From the NCBI GenBank assembly GCA_012064385.1, contig QRDG01000342.1, forward strand, positions 124,001-188,000: a stretch of 64,000 nucleotides of DNA, in the 5' to 3' direction. The translations under genes and the position numbers were made by a program. This stretch comes from Puccinellia tenuiflora (lineage: Eukaryota; Streptophyta; Magnoliopsida; Poales; Poaceae). The notes beneath the pieces were generated by a model. It saw only the letters and a program-made list of their open reading frames with translations. It did not search any database and had not been told where the DNA came from. Below are positions 10,683-21,929 of the stretch, piece after piece; the stretch's first letter is position 1, and each line of letters begins with the position of its first letter.

Positions 10683-11300
10683 GGGCCTCCAAGCACAGAG
10701 GTTTGTAGGACAGCAGTAAATTTCCCTTAAGTGAGTAACCCAAGGTTTATCGAACTCAGGGAGGCGTAGGTTGAATGTATCCCTCTCAAGCAACCCTGCA
10801 ATTAAGACACAAGAAGTCTCTTATGTCCCCAACACACCTAATACAATTGTCAGTTGTATAGGTGCACTAGTTCAGCGAAGAGATAGTAAAATGCAAGTGG
10901 AATGGATGGTAAAAGGTGAATTTGTAATTATGTAATAAAAATGGCAGCAAGCGAACAAGTGACAAAAGTGGCTAGAAACGGTATAGTTACAATTTTGTAA
11001 TTCTGCTTGGAAACAAGGCCTAGGCTTCATACTTTTACTAGTGACTAACTCTCACATCATTAACGTAATTAAACACATGATATTTCCCACAAAAACACAT
11101 GCAAGGTAGACGTTACTCGGAGATCATTCTTTCGTGGACCAAATAGGATGATAATTGTGTAGGGCTACAAAAGCACACCTTAAAGTTTGTATTCCACATC
11201 TAGGGACACATCATGCTGTCACTATCAGCATCCAAAGAAAGTACTAACAAACACCACAACCTATCTCTTGAATAGTCTCTTTCAAATACATCCACGGCAC
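10683..11300 (-). mobile_element. 5' LTR of element B, piece 2 of 3
   Basis: Matches 2771-3388 of the 3' LTR with scattered differences. About eight bases of the LTR (after CTTGT) are missing at the junction with A, so the deletion that removed A's 3' end also took a little of B. It is interrupted at 11300 by element C. Confidence 0.87.
11296..11300. repeat. Target site duplication GGCAC of element C, left copy
   Basis: GGCAC abuts C's TGATACG terminus at 11301. The second copy is at 20693-20697. Reading through the two copies restores B's LTR (compare 3384-3400). Confidence 0.95.
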
Positions 11301-12687
11301 TGATACGTTGCAAACGTATCTACTTTTCCAAACACTTTGCTATTGTTTTGCCTCTGATTTTTAATGAATTGCTTGGAACTAACCCGAACTGATGCTGGTT
11401 TCAGCAGAATTGCATTTGGTGTATTTCCTTTATGCAGGGTTGAAAAGTTCGCGGAAAATTCCAGAAAAAATATAAAAAGGATTTTTGAGGGAAAATAGCC
11501 ACGAAGCCAGAAGACCACAAGGGGGGCCACCCCAGGAGCAGGGGCGGGTCCCACCTGCAGGTGGGGCCCAGGCCGTGGCAGGGGGCCGCCCCTGCCCCTG
11601 GAGCATCGCCTCTCGGCCTCCCTTCGCATATAAGACTCCTCTGACCTAAAAACGACGACACCCCGATCACTTTTTCCAGAAACCTTACAGAGCTCCGCTG
11701 CCATCCCGAAACCTAAATTCAGGGTCCAGGATCGCTGTTCTGGCACCCTGCCAAAGTGGAGATCATCGCCATCGTCACCGCCAACGCCTCTCCATAAACC
11801 ATCCATGACATCCCCCACCATGTGTGAGTAGTTCACTGCTGTAGGCAAGGGGACGGAAGGGATTGAATAAGATTGCTCATGTAATTCGATGCCAAATTGT
11901 TAGGGCATGATGCCTAGTATCCTCTATTTGTGTTAATCATCGTTGGTACAATTAGTTATGCTTAATGCTTGTCACTTTGGGCCCGGGTGCTATGATTTCA
12001 GATCTGAACAATTTACGTTTTCATGAATATAATTGATGTTTTGGGTCTTATCTACTAATTGTATGCACTTGTTGTTAACCGGAACCGGAGACCCCGAGTG
12101 ACAGAAATGGGGACATCGATGGGAATGGTTGGTAACTCGAGGGTTACATGTATTCATTGTGTGTTAATGCTTTGCTCCGGTGTTCTATTAAAAGGAACAC
12201 CTTAATTGCCATTTGTTCCTTAATTGGCTCGGCTGAAACCGGATGGCAAGACAAAAGATGCCATGCAAGTTCTTATTGCAAGCACGTACGGCTAAATTAC
12301 GAATACATGTCTATGATCGTTTAATACTTGGATGCTATATTTATTTTGCTTCGTGCCTAGTTATGTTTATTTCATGAGCTATCTTATTCATGCAATGCCC
12401 GTCTATCTGTCCCTATGCCTACGGTGTTTTTACATCCTGCTGTTTACAATCAATATTTCTGCTGTCACCATTGTTGCCTTTATTTTGTTATTGTTCTACT
12501 GCTGCCATCAAATTACTGTTACTAATGATAAATTGCTTCGAGAGAAATCCTTTTCAGGTGTGGTTGAATTGACGACTCAATTGCTAAGGCTTATAAATAT
12601 TCTTTGGCTCCCATTGTGTCGAATCAATAAATTAGGGTTATACTACCCGCGAAGACTGTTGCGATCCCCTACAGTTGTGGGTCATCA
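11301..12687 (+). mobile_element. 5' LTR of element C (Athila-type gypsy)
   Basis: A 1387-bp LTR starting TGATACGTTGCAAACGTATC and ending GGGTCATCA. The partner is at 19297-20692. A hand comparison of the first 490 bases gives about 26 mismatches; later parts look closer. A 12-base insertion in the 3' copy is the main indel. CATATAAGA at 11627 is a likely TATA box. Confidence 0.93.
11628..11634 (+). promoter_or_regulatory. TATA box of element C LTR
   Basis: ATATAAG in CTTCGCATATAAGACTCC. The same box is kept in the 3' LTR at about 19623. Position in the middle of the LTR suits the U3/R border. Confidence 0.5.
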
Positions 12688-12698
12688 AGACTATTTTC

Positions 12699-12716
12699 TG
12701 GCGCCGTTGTCGGGGA
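12699..12716 (+). other. Primer binding site of element C
   Basis: TGGCGCCGTTGTCGGGGA lies eleven bases after the LTR end. It is the tRNA-Asp type site with a single change (T for C) relative to element B's site. Confidence 0.85.
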
Positions 12717-12778
12717 GCATAGCTCTATTTATAAGTTCACCTGGGAGTTTTTCTGTCTGCTATAATTTATTCTTCATT

Positions 12779-15400
12779 ATGAAGGGTAAGCGTGATCCCA
12801 AGTTTCCGATACAACCGTCCACAACAAGGAAAGGTACTGCTCTGAACTCTAAAGCTACTCTTGATTCACCTACTGTTTTAAATCGACTTGTTACACCACC
12901 TGCGAACATTAGTCCTACTATTGATGCGTCACTTTCTAAGTCTGCTACTGTTTCTGATGAGTTTGATGATGCTTCTATTATGCTTGATGATTCTGGCTCT
13001 TTAGGTCCTTTTCTGGATACTCTTATTTCTAATCATGAGAAAATTACAAATCTTGATGAAAGACTTATTACACCTGCTAGCTCTTCTGAGTTATATAATT
13101 ATGAGAGTAGGTATCCTGATGATTCTTGTATTGATGTTAATGATGAATTTATTAGACAATATATGAATTGTGAAGCCTCAAGAGATCTTGATGCTTTAAA
13201 GAAATTGCTTGAAAAACATGCTGTTAAAAATCATTTTACACATGATCCTGAATTTGCTACTTCTCCTATATGCATTAAAGATGATGATTTTGATTTCTCT
13301 GTTGATCTCTCACTTATATCAAATGTTGAATCTGATCCTTTTCGTGGAACTGAGAATGATGATGCTATAGAACACATGAATAAATTAGCTTCTCTTAGCT
13401 TACTATTTTCTGATGACAAGAAGATACAGCGCTACTATTTAGTAAATTTGTTTCCTTTTTCATTAAAAGGTGATGCTAAAATGTGGTATAATGCTTTACC
13501 TTATGGTTCCATTAAAAGTCCTCATGAATTGCTTGATGTTTTCTAAGCAAAATATTTTCCCGCTCATATGCAGCATGAGGCTTTGCAGAGAATTTTCAAT
13601 TTCAGACAACTGGAGGATGAGCATCTCCCTAAAGCTTGGGGGAGATTTGGCTCATTACTCAGGGCTCGGCCAGGGCATGATATACCGAAGAATGAACTTC
13701 TTGATATATTTTATAATGGACTAACTGATGAATCTAGGACATACATAGATAACTGTGTTGGTTGTGTTTTCAGGAAAAGAACTGTAGCTGAAGCTGAAGC
13801 ATTAATGGCTAAGATAGCCCAAAATCATGATGAATGGAGTGATACGGAGCCTCCTCCTTTACCAACCCCGAAGAAAAGGGGATTGCTTTTCTTAAACCCA
13901 GAAGACATGCAAGAAGCCAAGAAATCTATCAAGGAGAAAGGTATTAAAGCCGAAGATGTGAAGAATTTACCTCCAATTGAAACTTTATGTGAGCCTACCA
14001 GTCACCCACCTATGGTAGAGGTACATTCCCTTTATGATTTTACTGTCAATGATATTCCCTATAGCAAGCCTCCTAGTCAGTGTTTGGATGAATTTGATAA
14101 CTTTATTGTTAAACAAACTCATTTTAATATGCAAATTCAAGAACAATTAAATGATAACACTCTGGTTATTAAAAATTTGTATTCTGTCCTGGAGAAAACT
14201 GCTAATGATGTTAAAGGTCTTGTTAAGCATTTTCACATGGTTCAAACTGAACTTGAACAAATAACTAAAGTACAAAAAGATTTGCTTGCTGGTATTCCTA
14301 TACAAAGTAATAAACAAGCTTATGGTGTTTTAACTAGAGGTGGTATCACTACTCAACACCCTTTTTATCCTGAAGGACATTCTAAAAGAATTGAACAAGA
14401 GACTCAATTGGCTGAAAACAATATTACTAGCTCCCCTAAATGGAAAAAGAAAAAGAAGAAACATAAAGAACTAGGAGAAACTAGTAATATTGAACTCGAT
14501 AAAGAACCAGTAGTTAATAATCCTAATGATGTTTCTATTTTTATGCTGAAACTGAAAGTGGTAATGAGCATGAGGATGATATCAATAAATCTGAAGAACA
14601 GGAGGAGGAGACTGCACCTCCTGTTGCTAAAAAGCATGGTAGGGAAAGAGAGCCATGGGTGCAAAAGCCCATGCCTTTTCCATCAAAATCTCATAAAACC
14701 AAAGAGGAGGAACACTATAATAAATTCTGTGAATGGATGAAGCCTCTCTTTTTGCAAATTCCTTTGACTGATGCTATTAAATTACCTCCTTATTCAAAAT
14801 ATATGAAAGATATTGTTTCTAATAAGAGAAAAATTCCTAATGAAGAGATTTCTACTATGCTTGCTAATTACTCTTTCAATGGCAAGATCCCTAAAAAGCT
14901 TGGTGACCCAGGTATACCCACTATTCCTTGCTCCATTAAAAATAATTATGTTAGAACTGCTTTATGTGATCTTGGTGCAGGAGTTAGTGTTATGCCTTTC
15001 TCTCTTTATAAGAGACTTTTATTAGACAAGCTTATTCCTACTGATATTTCCCTACAAATGGCTGATAAATCTACTGCTGTGCCTATTGGTATCAGTGAGG
15101 ATGTTCCCGTTAAAGTTGCTAATTGTTTAATCTTAACTCATTTTGTGGTGTTGGAAGACCTTTTCTTAGACTACAGGGGCTGTTATTGATTGCAATAAAG
15201 GAAAAGTTACTTTTAATGTTGATGATAAAGAGCACACGGTATATTTCCCAAAGAAGATTAATACTAAGATTGGTTTGAGTTCCATTGAAAATATTGAAGC
15301 CATCAAGGTTGGAGCTATTCATTGTCCTATTCTTATGCATCATAGAAAATATGAAACTCTTATGATTGGGACAATTTCTATACAATATGAGGTAACATAA
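12779..15400 (+). pseudogene. gag-protease pseudogene of element C
   Basis: The frame opens at ATG 12779 (MKGKRDPKFP). An acidic N-terminal region is followed by the gypsy capsid core: DKKIQRYYLVNLFPFSLKGD, then KMWYNALP, and after an in-frame TAA (13544-13546) FPAHMQHEALQRIFNFRQLE and the DIFYNGL segment. A Lys-rich tail follows, then a frameshift near 14545. The next frame (from about 14560) carries a retropepsin with ALCDLGAGVSVMP at about 14955-14995; this family normally has the D-x-G active site here. A deletion near 15160-15175 removes the middle of the flap/second half and shifts frame, and the last frame ends TISIQYEVT at about 15400. No reverse transcriptase, RNase H or integrase follows. 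In a live element this polyprotein would form the particle and cut itself. Confidence 0.85.
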
Positions 15401-16264
15401 TTGTCATTTGGAAATTGAATTCTTTATGTTAAATAAATTTGGTGTGGTAGCAAGACTTGATCAACCTTGCTAACAAATCAATTTTAGCAACATAAAGACT
15501 TTAATAACCATTAGTTTTTCCTCTGATAATTATCTTTTACTTTTCTACAATTTTTATTCCTTGCTTAGTGTATCTCTTTTGAATATCAATATCCTGTTTT
15601 ATTAGCTTATTTTAATCTCATTTAAGTTCTTCGGGAAAAGTTTTTGAAAAATTCCACAATTTTTATTTTTTCAAAAGAGCCACAGAAGTGGCTGAGGCTG
15701 ACCTGGGGGACCCCCCAGGGCCATAGGTGGGTCCCACCCGTGGGTGAGGGCCAGGCCGCGACCAAGGGCCGCCTCTGCCCTATGGAGGGCCCCACCAGGT
15801 GAGCTGCCTCCCACTCTCTCTCTCTCTCGAAAAATCACTCCACCATTGTTCAAACCCGAGTTCTTGCTCTTGAGTGCTGGGATTTTTGATCTCTTTATTC
15901 ATCCCATCAATCTTGCTGAAATTTGGTGCAAATCTTCTCCGGTATGTGACTCCTTCACCCCTCCAATTAGAATCTTGAATGGTTTTGTGTAAGTTGAGTA
16001 TTTTGCTACTGTATATGACCCTTAATATGAGCTTGCATGCTTGATTTGCAATTCGTTAGATGGTTTTGATGCATGTAATAGTTGGTATTAAGTTATGAGA
16101 GTAGTTTAATGCACTTCCTATATTTTATTTTCAAGTTTTATGAGGTTTGTTGAAAAATTTCAGAAAAGGAAGAATATGCCTAAGTTCAATTTAGGTGGGA
16201 TCTTTAAGAAGAAGGGGCCCTCTTCTCGTTGGGAAACGAGAGGGGCAAGTTCTAGTGCGCACCC
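15401..16264 (+). mobile_element. Spacer between gag-protease and Athila ORF in element C
   Basis: No coding motif. It is AT-rich at first, then GC-rich (15690-15800), with a CT microsatellite at about 15813-15827. A consensus-like donor GTATGT (15942) and an acceptor TTTCAG (16157-16162) could excise an intron just before the next ORF. An ATG at 16176 (MPKFNLGGIFKKKG) probably was the true start of that ORF, now out of frame with it. Confidence 0.5.
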
Positions 16265-17263
16265 ATGAGGCCCTCATACAATGAAGAATTGGAGCCACTT
16301 GGTGTTATTGTGCTTGCCCGTGAGACGGACGTGCGTTCATCGGTATACCCATGTTATGAATTTCTACAAGCCGCAGGTATACGCGATGAATTTACTAGAC
16401 TTGTTACTAATGCATACTTGACGAATATTGTATTAATGGAGAGGCCCCAATATCTTAAGCTCACTAATATCTTTGTGCAAAGCTTTAATTTCATTGATGA
16501 TAAATATCACCCAAGTGTGGAGTTCATGTTATATGAACAACCTTGGAGAATGCCTTTGATTGAGTTTTGCAGTGCTTTGGGTGTGAAGAACACGGGGCTC
16601 ACAAGCAACATGAACAAGCAGCCCCAGTACCTCAAGGATCTCTATGCCGGAATCTGTCATGATGATTGGAGGGACTCAACGTGTGCAAAATTTGGAAGCA
16701 TTCAGTTTCTAGTTGTGAGGTATTTGGGCTATGTCATTGCTCGTTGTATCCTTCCCCGGGATAACACGAGTAACATGTCTAGTCCTGATCTTGCTATTCT
16801 TGCCGCATCAATTAATCATGATGATTCCTATAACATTGGTGCTCTTATTGCTCGTTGTCTTAGCACTAATAAAGTTAAAGGAACTATTTATGGAGGTATC
16901 ATTGCCTCAATCATGCTTACTACTGCCATGCTTCCTCCTAGAGATGATGATTTAGAGTTGGACTTTATTAGGCTTGATCTTGCTGCAATGAAATCTCATT
17001 ATTTTGTCACTTATGATTCCACTCTGGAGAACTTGCAGTATAGATTGTTATTTGGTTTTGATTTGGATAACCCTCGCTTTGTGAGATTGCCTGCTCCTGT
17101 TTTGTTTAACACTGTTGCTAGGGACGGATACTCGTTTTCTGAGGAGGTGCTGGATGAGTATCTCGCTTCACTAGTCCCTGAGGAGGAGCCACAGGAGGAG
17201 CCACAGGACTTGCAGTGGCAACCACAGCCGGGCGCCAACTGGGGCGTGCCGCCACCGTGGTAG
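16265..17263 (+). pseudogene. ATHILA ORF-1-like protein of element C (N-terminus shifted)
   Basis: An open frame of 332 residues. It reads as the plant ATHILA ORF-1 / putative transposon protein family: YPCYEFLQAAGIRDEFTRLV near the start, then MLYEQPWRMPLIEFCSALGV at about residue 95, a central WRDSTCAKFGSIQFLVVRYLG, and an acidic Glu/Pro/Gln-rich C-terminus ending in PPPW. The family is carried downstream of gag-pol in Athila-lineage gypsy elements; its job is unknown (an env-like role has been proposed). The apparent start at 16265 is probably secondary: ATG 16176 opens in another frame and runs into a TGA at about 16266, so an indel near 16250 has separated the first 30 residues. Confidence 0.7.
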
Positions 17264-19296
17264 ATGAATCCCACTTAGGCCAAAAGCCTAAGCTTGGGGG
17301 AGTACATATCTCTCACCGACATCTTTTTATTTCGTTCACTCAATTATTATATGTCGGTGTGTTCGTTATTTCTTTGTATATTCATTACTTTCTCTTTGTT
17401 CTTTTCATTTTGCTCGGTCGCTTTTGTTGCTCTTTTTGTTTACTACTTAAAAACCCAAAAAGATTTTCTCTTTGTTTGCTTTTCTTTCTTATAATCAAAA
17501 AGACCAAAAATATTTTCTTTTGTTTCTTATTCAGTCGTTCTCTCTCTCGTTTTAAATTGCTTCCTTCCAAAACTGAAAACAACAAAAAGATTTCTCTTTT
17601 AGCTTTTGCATTTTTCCCTTTTCACTATTTGAAAAAACACAAAATATTTTCTCTTCTTCTTTATTTTGTATAGTTGTTTTAGAGTTCAACCCGTGTTGGT
17701 GACGACACTTGCACACTTTTATTATCTCTATATCTTTCGGATGTGCAAGTGTCTATGTAATAATGACGATATTTGGCAGCACGGATATGATGAGGAAAGT
17801 TGGTATGAACTCTATTTGCTTTCATTTTTGTACAGATGTTTATCCTCGTGCTCATGTTTTAGTTTGCTACGATAGGATGTTGTGTAGATAATATTGCTTA
17901 GCTCTTATGGATTATTATGCTTGGCCTCAACTTGTTAAGAGTTAATAATTTGTCATGTAGACATGAGCATGTTTTGCATTGTTTATAACATGGTATGGTG
18001 AAGTGAGATCCTCCTCCAAAAGATTTAATTGGATTGACTTGGCACATGTTCACACATGTCAAAAGACCAAAAATACGGTCTGTTATGCCTTGACGGTTTA
18101 TTGTGCTTAGAATTGTAGTATCACTCATATGCTCTATTCATTGATTAATTTTGTCGCAAAGCATGATTATGACAGTAGTGCTCTCGATTGGTCGCTTCTC
18201 AGTCTTTTGCTAGCCTTCACCTGTACTGAGTGGGAATTCTGCTCGTGCATCCAACTCCCTGAGCCAAAAAGTATTCCATGAGAGTCCAATATATCTTCCT
18301 ATATGTGGTATTTCCTTGCCACTCCAAGTAAATTTATCATGTGCTACCTTTAAATTATTCAAAATGCCCCTTTTGTGTCTCTGTTTTTAGCTCATGAGGA
18401 AACAGTAGAGAGCTAGATATAACTTTTGACAAGTAAGGTCATTTCCTCCCTTTCATCCGGTGTTGATGGATTACGTCCTCACTTGAATCAACCCGAGAGC
18501 GGCTTAAGCAAAATATAAATATAACTCATCATTCTCCTCCGCGCAATGAAAATCTGAGAAATCAGCTCTAAACATTGGACAGTGCTGAAACCAAGGAGAA
18601 AGAGGAATGTACTCGTTCCTATAAAACCAGCCGCTCTCACAAGTCTAAAAGCCTTGCTTGTTATGGGGGACTAGATAGCTTCTCTGTTGTGAAATCGTTG
18701 ACGAAAGCATGCATCTCTTAAAATCGTTTTACTCCTGTCTTATAAAAAATAAAAGCTCTAGCACATGACTAATCCCTGCTTCCCTCTGCGAAGGGCCTTT
18801 CTTTTACATTTATGTTGAGTCGTCACCCTTCTTTGAGCACCATCTTATAGAGCATTGCTGTCATTCTGAGTATAATGTGCTTTGTCCCAAAGTTTTAATG
18901 ATTGGAGCATGTTTGAGATGCTCTCTCAGTTCTGAAAAGTTTACATCTAGTCTCCGTTTAATATCTCAAGAGGTGCCCGGCATTTGTGTTTTGCCCTACA
19001 AAAGGGGCAAGCGAGAGATCACTATACCATGCCTAGTTATACGCATTGCATCGGTGCTATTGGTTGCATGTTTAAATCATTACTCGCTAGCATTTTGTGT
19101 GTTTCACATGAGTCTCCATGATTGGTCAAGTCCTATTGTTTTTGCAGCCTCTTTCGTATGCTTATTAAAATACTATTCATGGTTTAAACTTCTATGCTTT
19201 AAATGACGCAAATGTGTTTGTCAAAGTTTCTTTTATCGCATCCAGTTTGTCAACTCAATTGCTTGAGGACAAGCAATAAGCTAAGCTTGGGGGAGT
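17264..19296 (+). mobile_element. 3' untranslated region of element C with polypurine tract
   Basis: No gene. It is T-rich at 17300-17680. The part 18420-19000 is homologous to element B's minus-strand 3' region (5200-4290), shown by shared ordered phrases including GCTCTCACAAGTCTAAAAGC and GCGAAGGGCCTTTCTTTTAC. It ends in the polypurine tract AGCTTGGGGGAGT (19284-19296), the plus-strand primer site directly before the 3' LTR. Confidence 0.75.
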
Positions 19297-20692
19297 TGAT
19301 ACGTTGCAAACGTATCTACTTTTCCAAACACTTTGCTATCGTTTTGCCCCTGATTTTTAATGAATTGTTTGGAACTAACCCGAACTGACGCTGTTTTCAG
19401 CAGAATTGCATTTGGTGTCTTTCCTTTATGCAGGGTTGAAAAGTTCGCGGAAAATTCCAGAAAAATTATAAAAAGGATTTTTGAGGGAAAATAGTCACGG
19501 AGCCAGAAGACCACAAGGGGGGCCACCCCAGGAGCAGGGGCGGGTCCCACCCATGGGTGGGGCCCAGGCCGCGTCAGGGGGCCGCCCCTGCCCTTGGAGC
19601 ATCGCCTCTCGGCCTCCCTTCGCATATAAGACTCCTCTGACCTAAAAACGACGACACTCCGATCACTCTTTCCAGAAACCTTACGGAGCTCCGCCGCCAT
19701 CCCGAAACCTAAATTCAGGGTCCAGGATCGCTGTTCCGGCACCCTACCGGAGTGGAGATCGTCGCCATCATCACCGCCAACGCCTCTCCATCAACCATCC
19801 ATGACATCCCCCACCATGTGTGAGTAGTTCCCTGCTGTAGGCAAGGGGATGGAAGAGATTGAATAAGATTGCTCATGTAATTCGATGCCAAATTGTTAGG
19901 GCATGATGCCTAGTATCCTCTATTTGTGTTAATCATCGTTGGTGCAATTAGTTATGCTTAATGCTTGTCACTATGGGCCCGGGTGCCATGATTTCAGATC
20001 TGAACACTTTATGTTTTCATGAATATAATTGATGTTTTGGGTCTTATCTACTAATTGTATGCACTTGTTGTTAACCGGAACCGGAGACCCCGAGTGACAG
20101 AAACGGGAACATCGATGGGAATGGTTCGTAACTCGAGGGTTACATGTATTCATTGTGTGTTAATGCTTTGCTCCAGTGTTCTATTAAAAGGAACACCTTA
20201 ATTGCCATTTGTTCTTTAATTGGCCCGACTGAAACCGGATGGCAGGACAAAAGATGCCGTGCAAGTTCTTATTGCAAGCACGTACGGCGAAATTAGGAAT
20301 ACATGCCTATGATCGTTTAATACTTGGATGCTATATTTATTTTGCTTCGTTCCTAGTTATGTTTATTTCATGAGCTATCTTATTCATGCAACGCCCGTCT
20401 ATCTGTCCCTATGCCTACGGTGTTTTTACATCCTGCTGTTTACAATCAATATTTCTGATGTCACCATTGCTGCCTTTATTTTGTTACTGCTATTATTGTT
20501 CTACTGCCGCCGTCAAATTACTATTACTACTGATAAATTGCTTCGAGAGAAATCCTTTTCAAGTGTGGTTGAATTGACAACTCAACTGCTAAGGCTTATA
20601 AATATTCTTTGGCTCCCCTTGTGTCGAATCAATAAATTAGGGTTATACTACCCGCGAAGACTGTTGCGATCCCCTACACTTGTGGGTCATCA
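19297..20692 (+). mobile_element. 3' LTR of element C
   Basis: A 1396-bp copy of 11301-12687, from TGATACGTTGC to GGGTCATCA, then the GGCAC duplication. Both LTRs, the PBS, the polypurine tract and the duplication are present, so C is structurally complete at its ends although its genes are incomplete. Confidence 0.93.
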
Positions 20693-21579
20693 GGCACCCA
20701 CAGTGTCACTGAGGCACCATGGGGATGATACTATACACAAGCATCAAGAAACCTTATGATCTATTCAATCCAACAATAATAAAGAACAAACTCATGATGA
20801 AGATCCTCTAATCTTGATGCATAGAGTCACACACGGCACCCACACTGTCACCGTGGTACCGTGATAACAACGGTGACTCCGCAAATTATACTAGATAACA
20901 CCACTTGAGCAACATCATATCCATTACATAATCATGTATTCAACTATATCAACAAAGCTCATGATCACAATGAAGATCACATCATGGAAGAGAGAGATAA
21001 CCACATAGCTACTTGTACAAGCCTCAGCCCCGACGAGGGACTACTCGCTCCTCATCGCGGTAAGCAGTGGTGTTGATGGAGATGGCTTCCGCAGGTCGAT
21101 CCCCGTCCCGGCAGGGTGCCGGAATAGTAACAATCCATCCCCCGAAACTTGTCGGTGATGGCGGTGGAGCTCTGTTGCGCTTCTCGGAAAATTTGGTGGT
21201 CTTGAGTTTTAGGTCACGACTTAATTTATAAGCGTCAGAGGGGGTCGAGGCGATGCCCGAGGGCTAGGGCGACCCCTGGCCACGGGTGGGCCCTGGGCCA
21301 CGGCCAGCACCCGCCCCTGGGCTGTGGGCAGCCCCCAGGGTCGCCCTTCTGGCTCCGGTCTTCATTTCTTCAATAAAAAATCCCCGTAAATTTTCGTCCA
21401 ATTTTGAGAATAAAGTAACTTTCTGCAACATAAACAGGGAACTAGCACTGGACATCTTGTCAATAGGTTAGTCCAATAAAATGTCTCAAAATGATATAAT
21501 AAGATAGTAGAAACATGTGACATTGATATAAAATAAGCATGGAACAATAAAAAATTATTGATACATTTGACACGTATCA
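20693..21579 (-). mobile_element. 5' LTR of element B, piece 3 of 3
   Basis: Continues the LTR from GGCACCCACAGTG to the terminus CGTATCA at 21579, matching 3389-4286. Adding the three pieces gives about 1.53 kb, close to the 1553-bp partner. Confidence 0.9.
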
Positions 21580-21584
21580 ATGGG
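21580..21584. repeat. Target site duplication ATGGG of element B, right copy
   Basis: Matches 2729-2733. After it the leader of copia element D resumes (CTTACGTAAGAG). Confidence 0.93.
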
Positions 21585-21929
21585 CTTACGTAAGAGAACC
21601 GCACTTCTACCTACAAACTTCAACCACAACGCCGATAAGATATTTGTCTCTATCACACTCCTTTCGGGGTCCTCCATTGAAAATGCCATACCGCCATTGC
21701 TAGAGAGACAAACACCCGCCAGCCGCATATATGGTACAAGGCATGTGTCAATTGTGGAACCAGTCTCACGTAAGAGTACGCGTAAGGTCTATCCGGGCCG
21801 CTTCATCAAACAATCCAATAGTATGAGCAAGTGCATGTGAGAGGGTAACAAATATAGAATCGACGCCCACATTCAACATGTGTTCTAACCGTACCAGCAA
21901 TACTACGCATAGATCGACTCTGATACCAC
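21585..21929 (-). mobile_element. Leader and primer binding site of copia element D, right part
   Basis: No gene. On the minus strand the LTR end CCCCTTCA is followed by GTGGTATCAGAGTCG (21930-21916), the copia primer site complementary to initiator tRNA-Met, here with one or two changes from TGGTATCAGAGC. The leader then runs to 21585 and continues at 2733. Confidence 0.78.

Noticed and set aside
12332..12778. Hydrophobic N-terminal extension of the C gag (membrane protein look)
   Set aside because: It lies in the LTR and before the PBS. The same frame in the 3' LTR (20328) has the same look, so it is LTR sequence.
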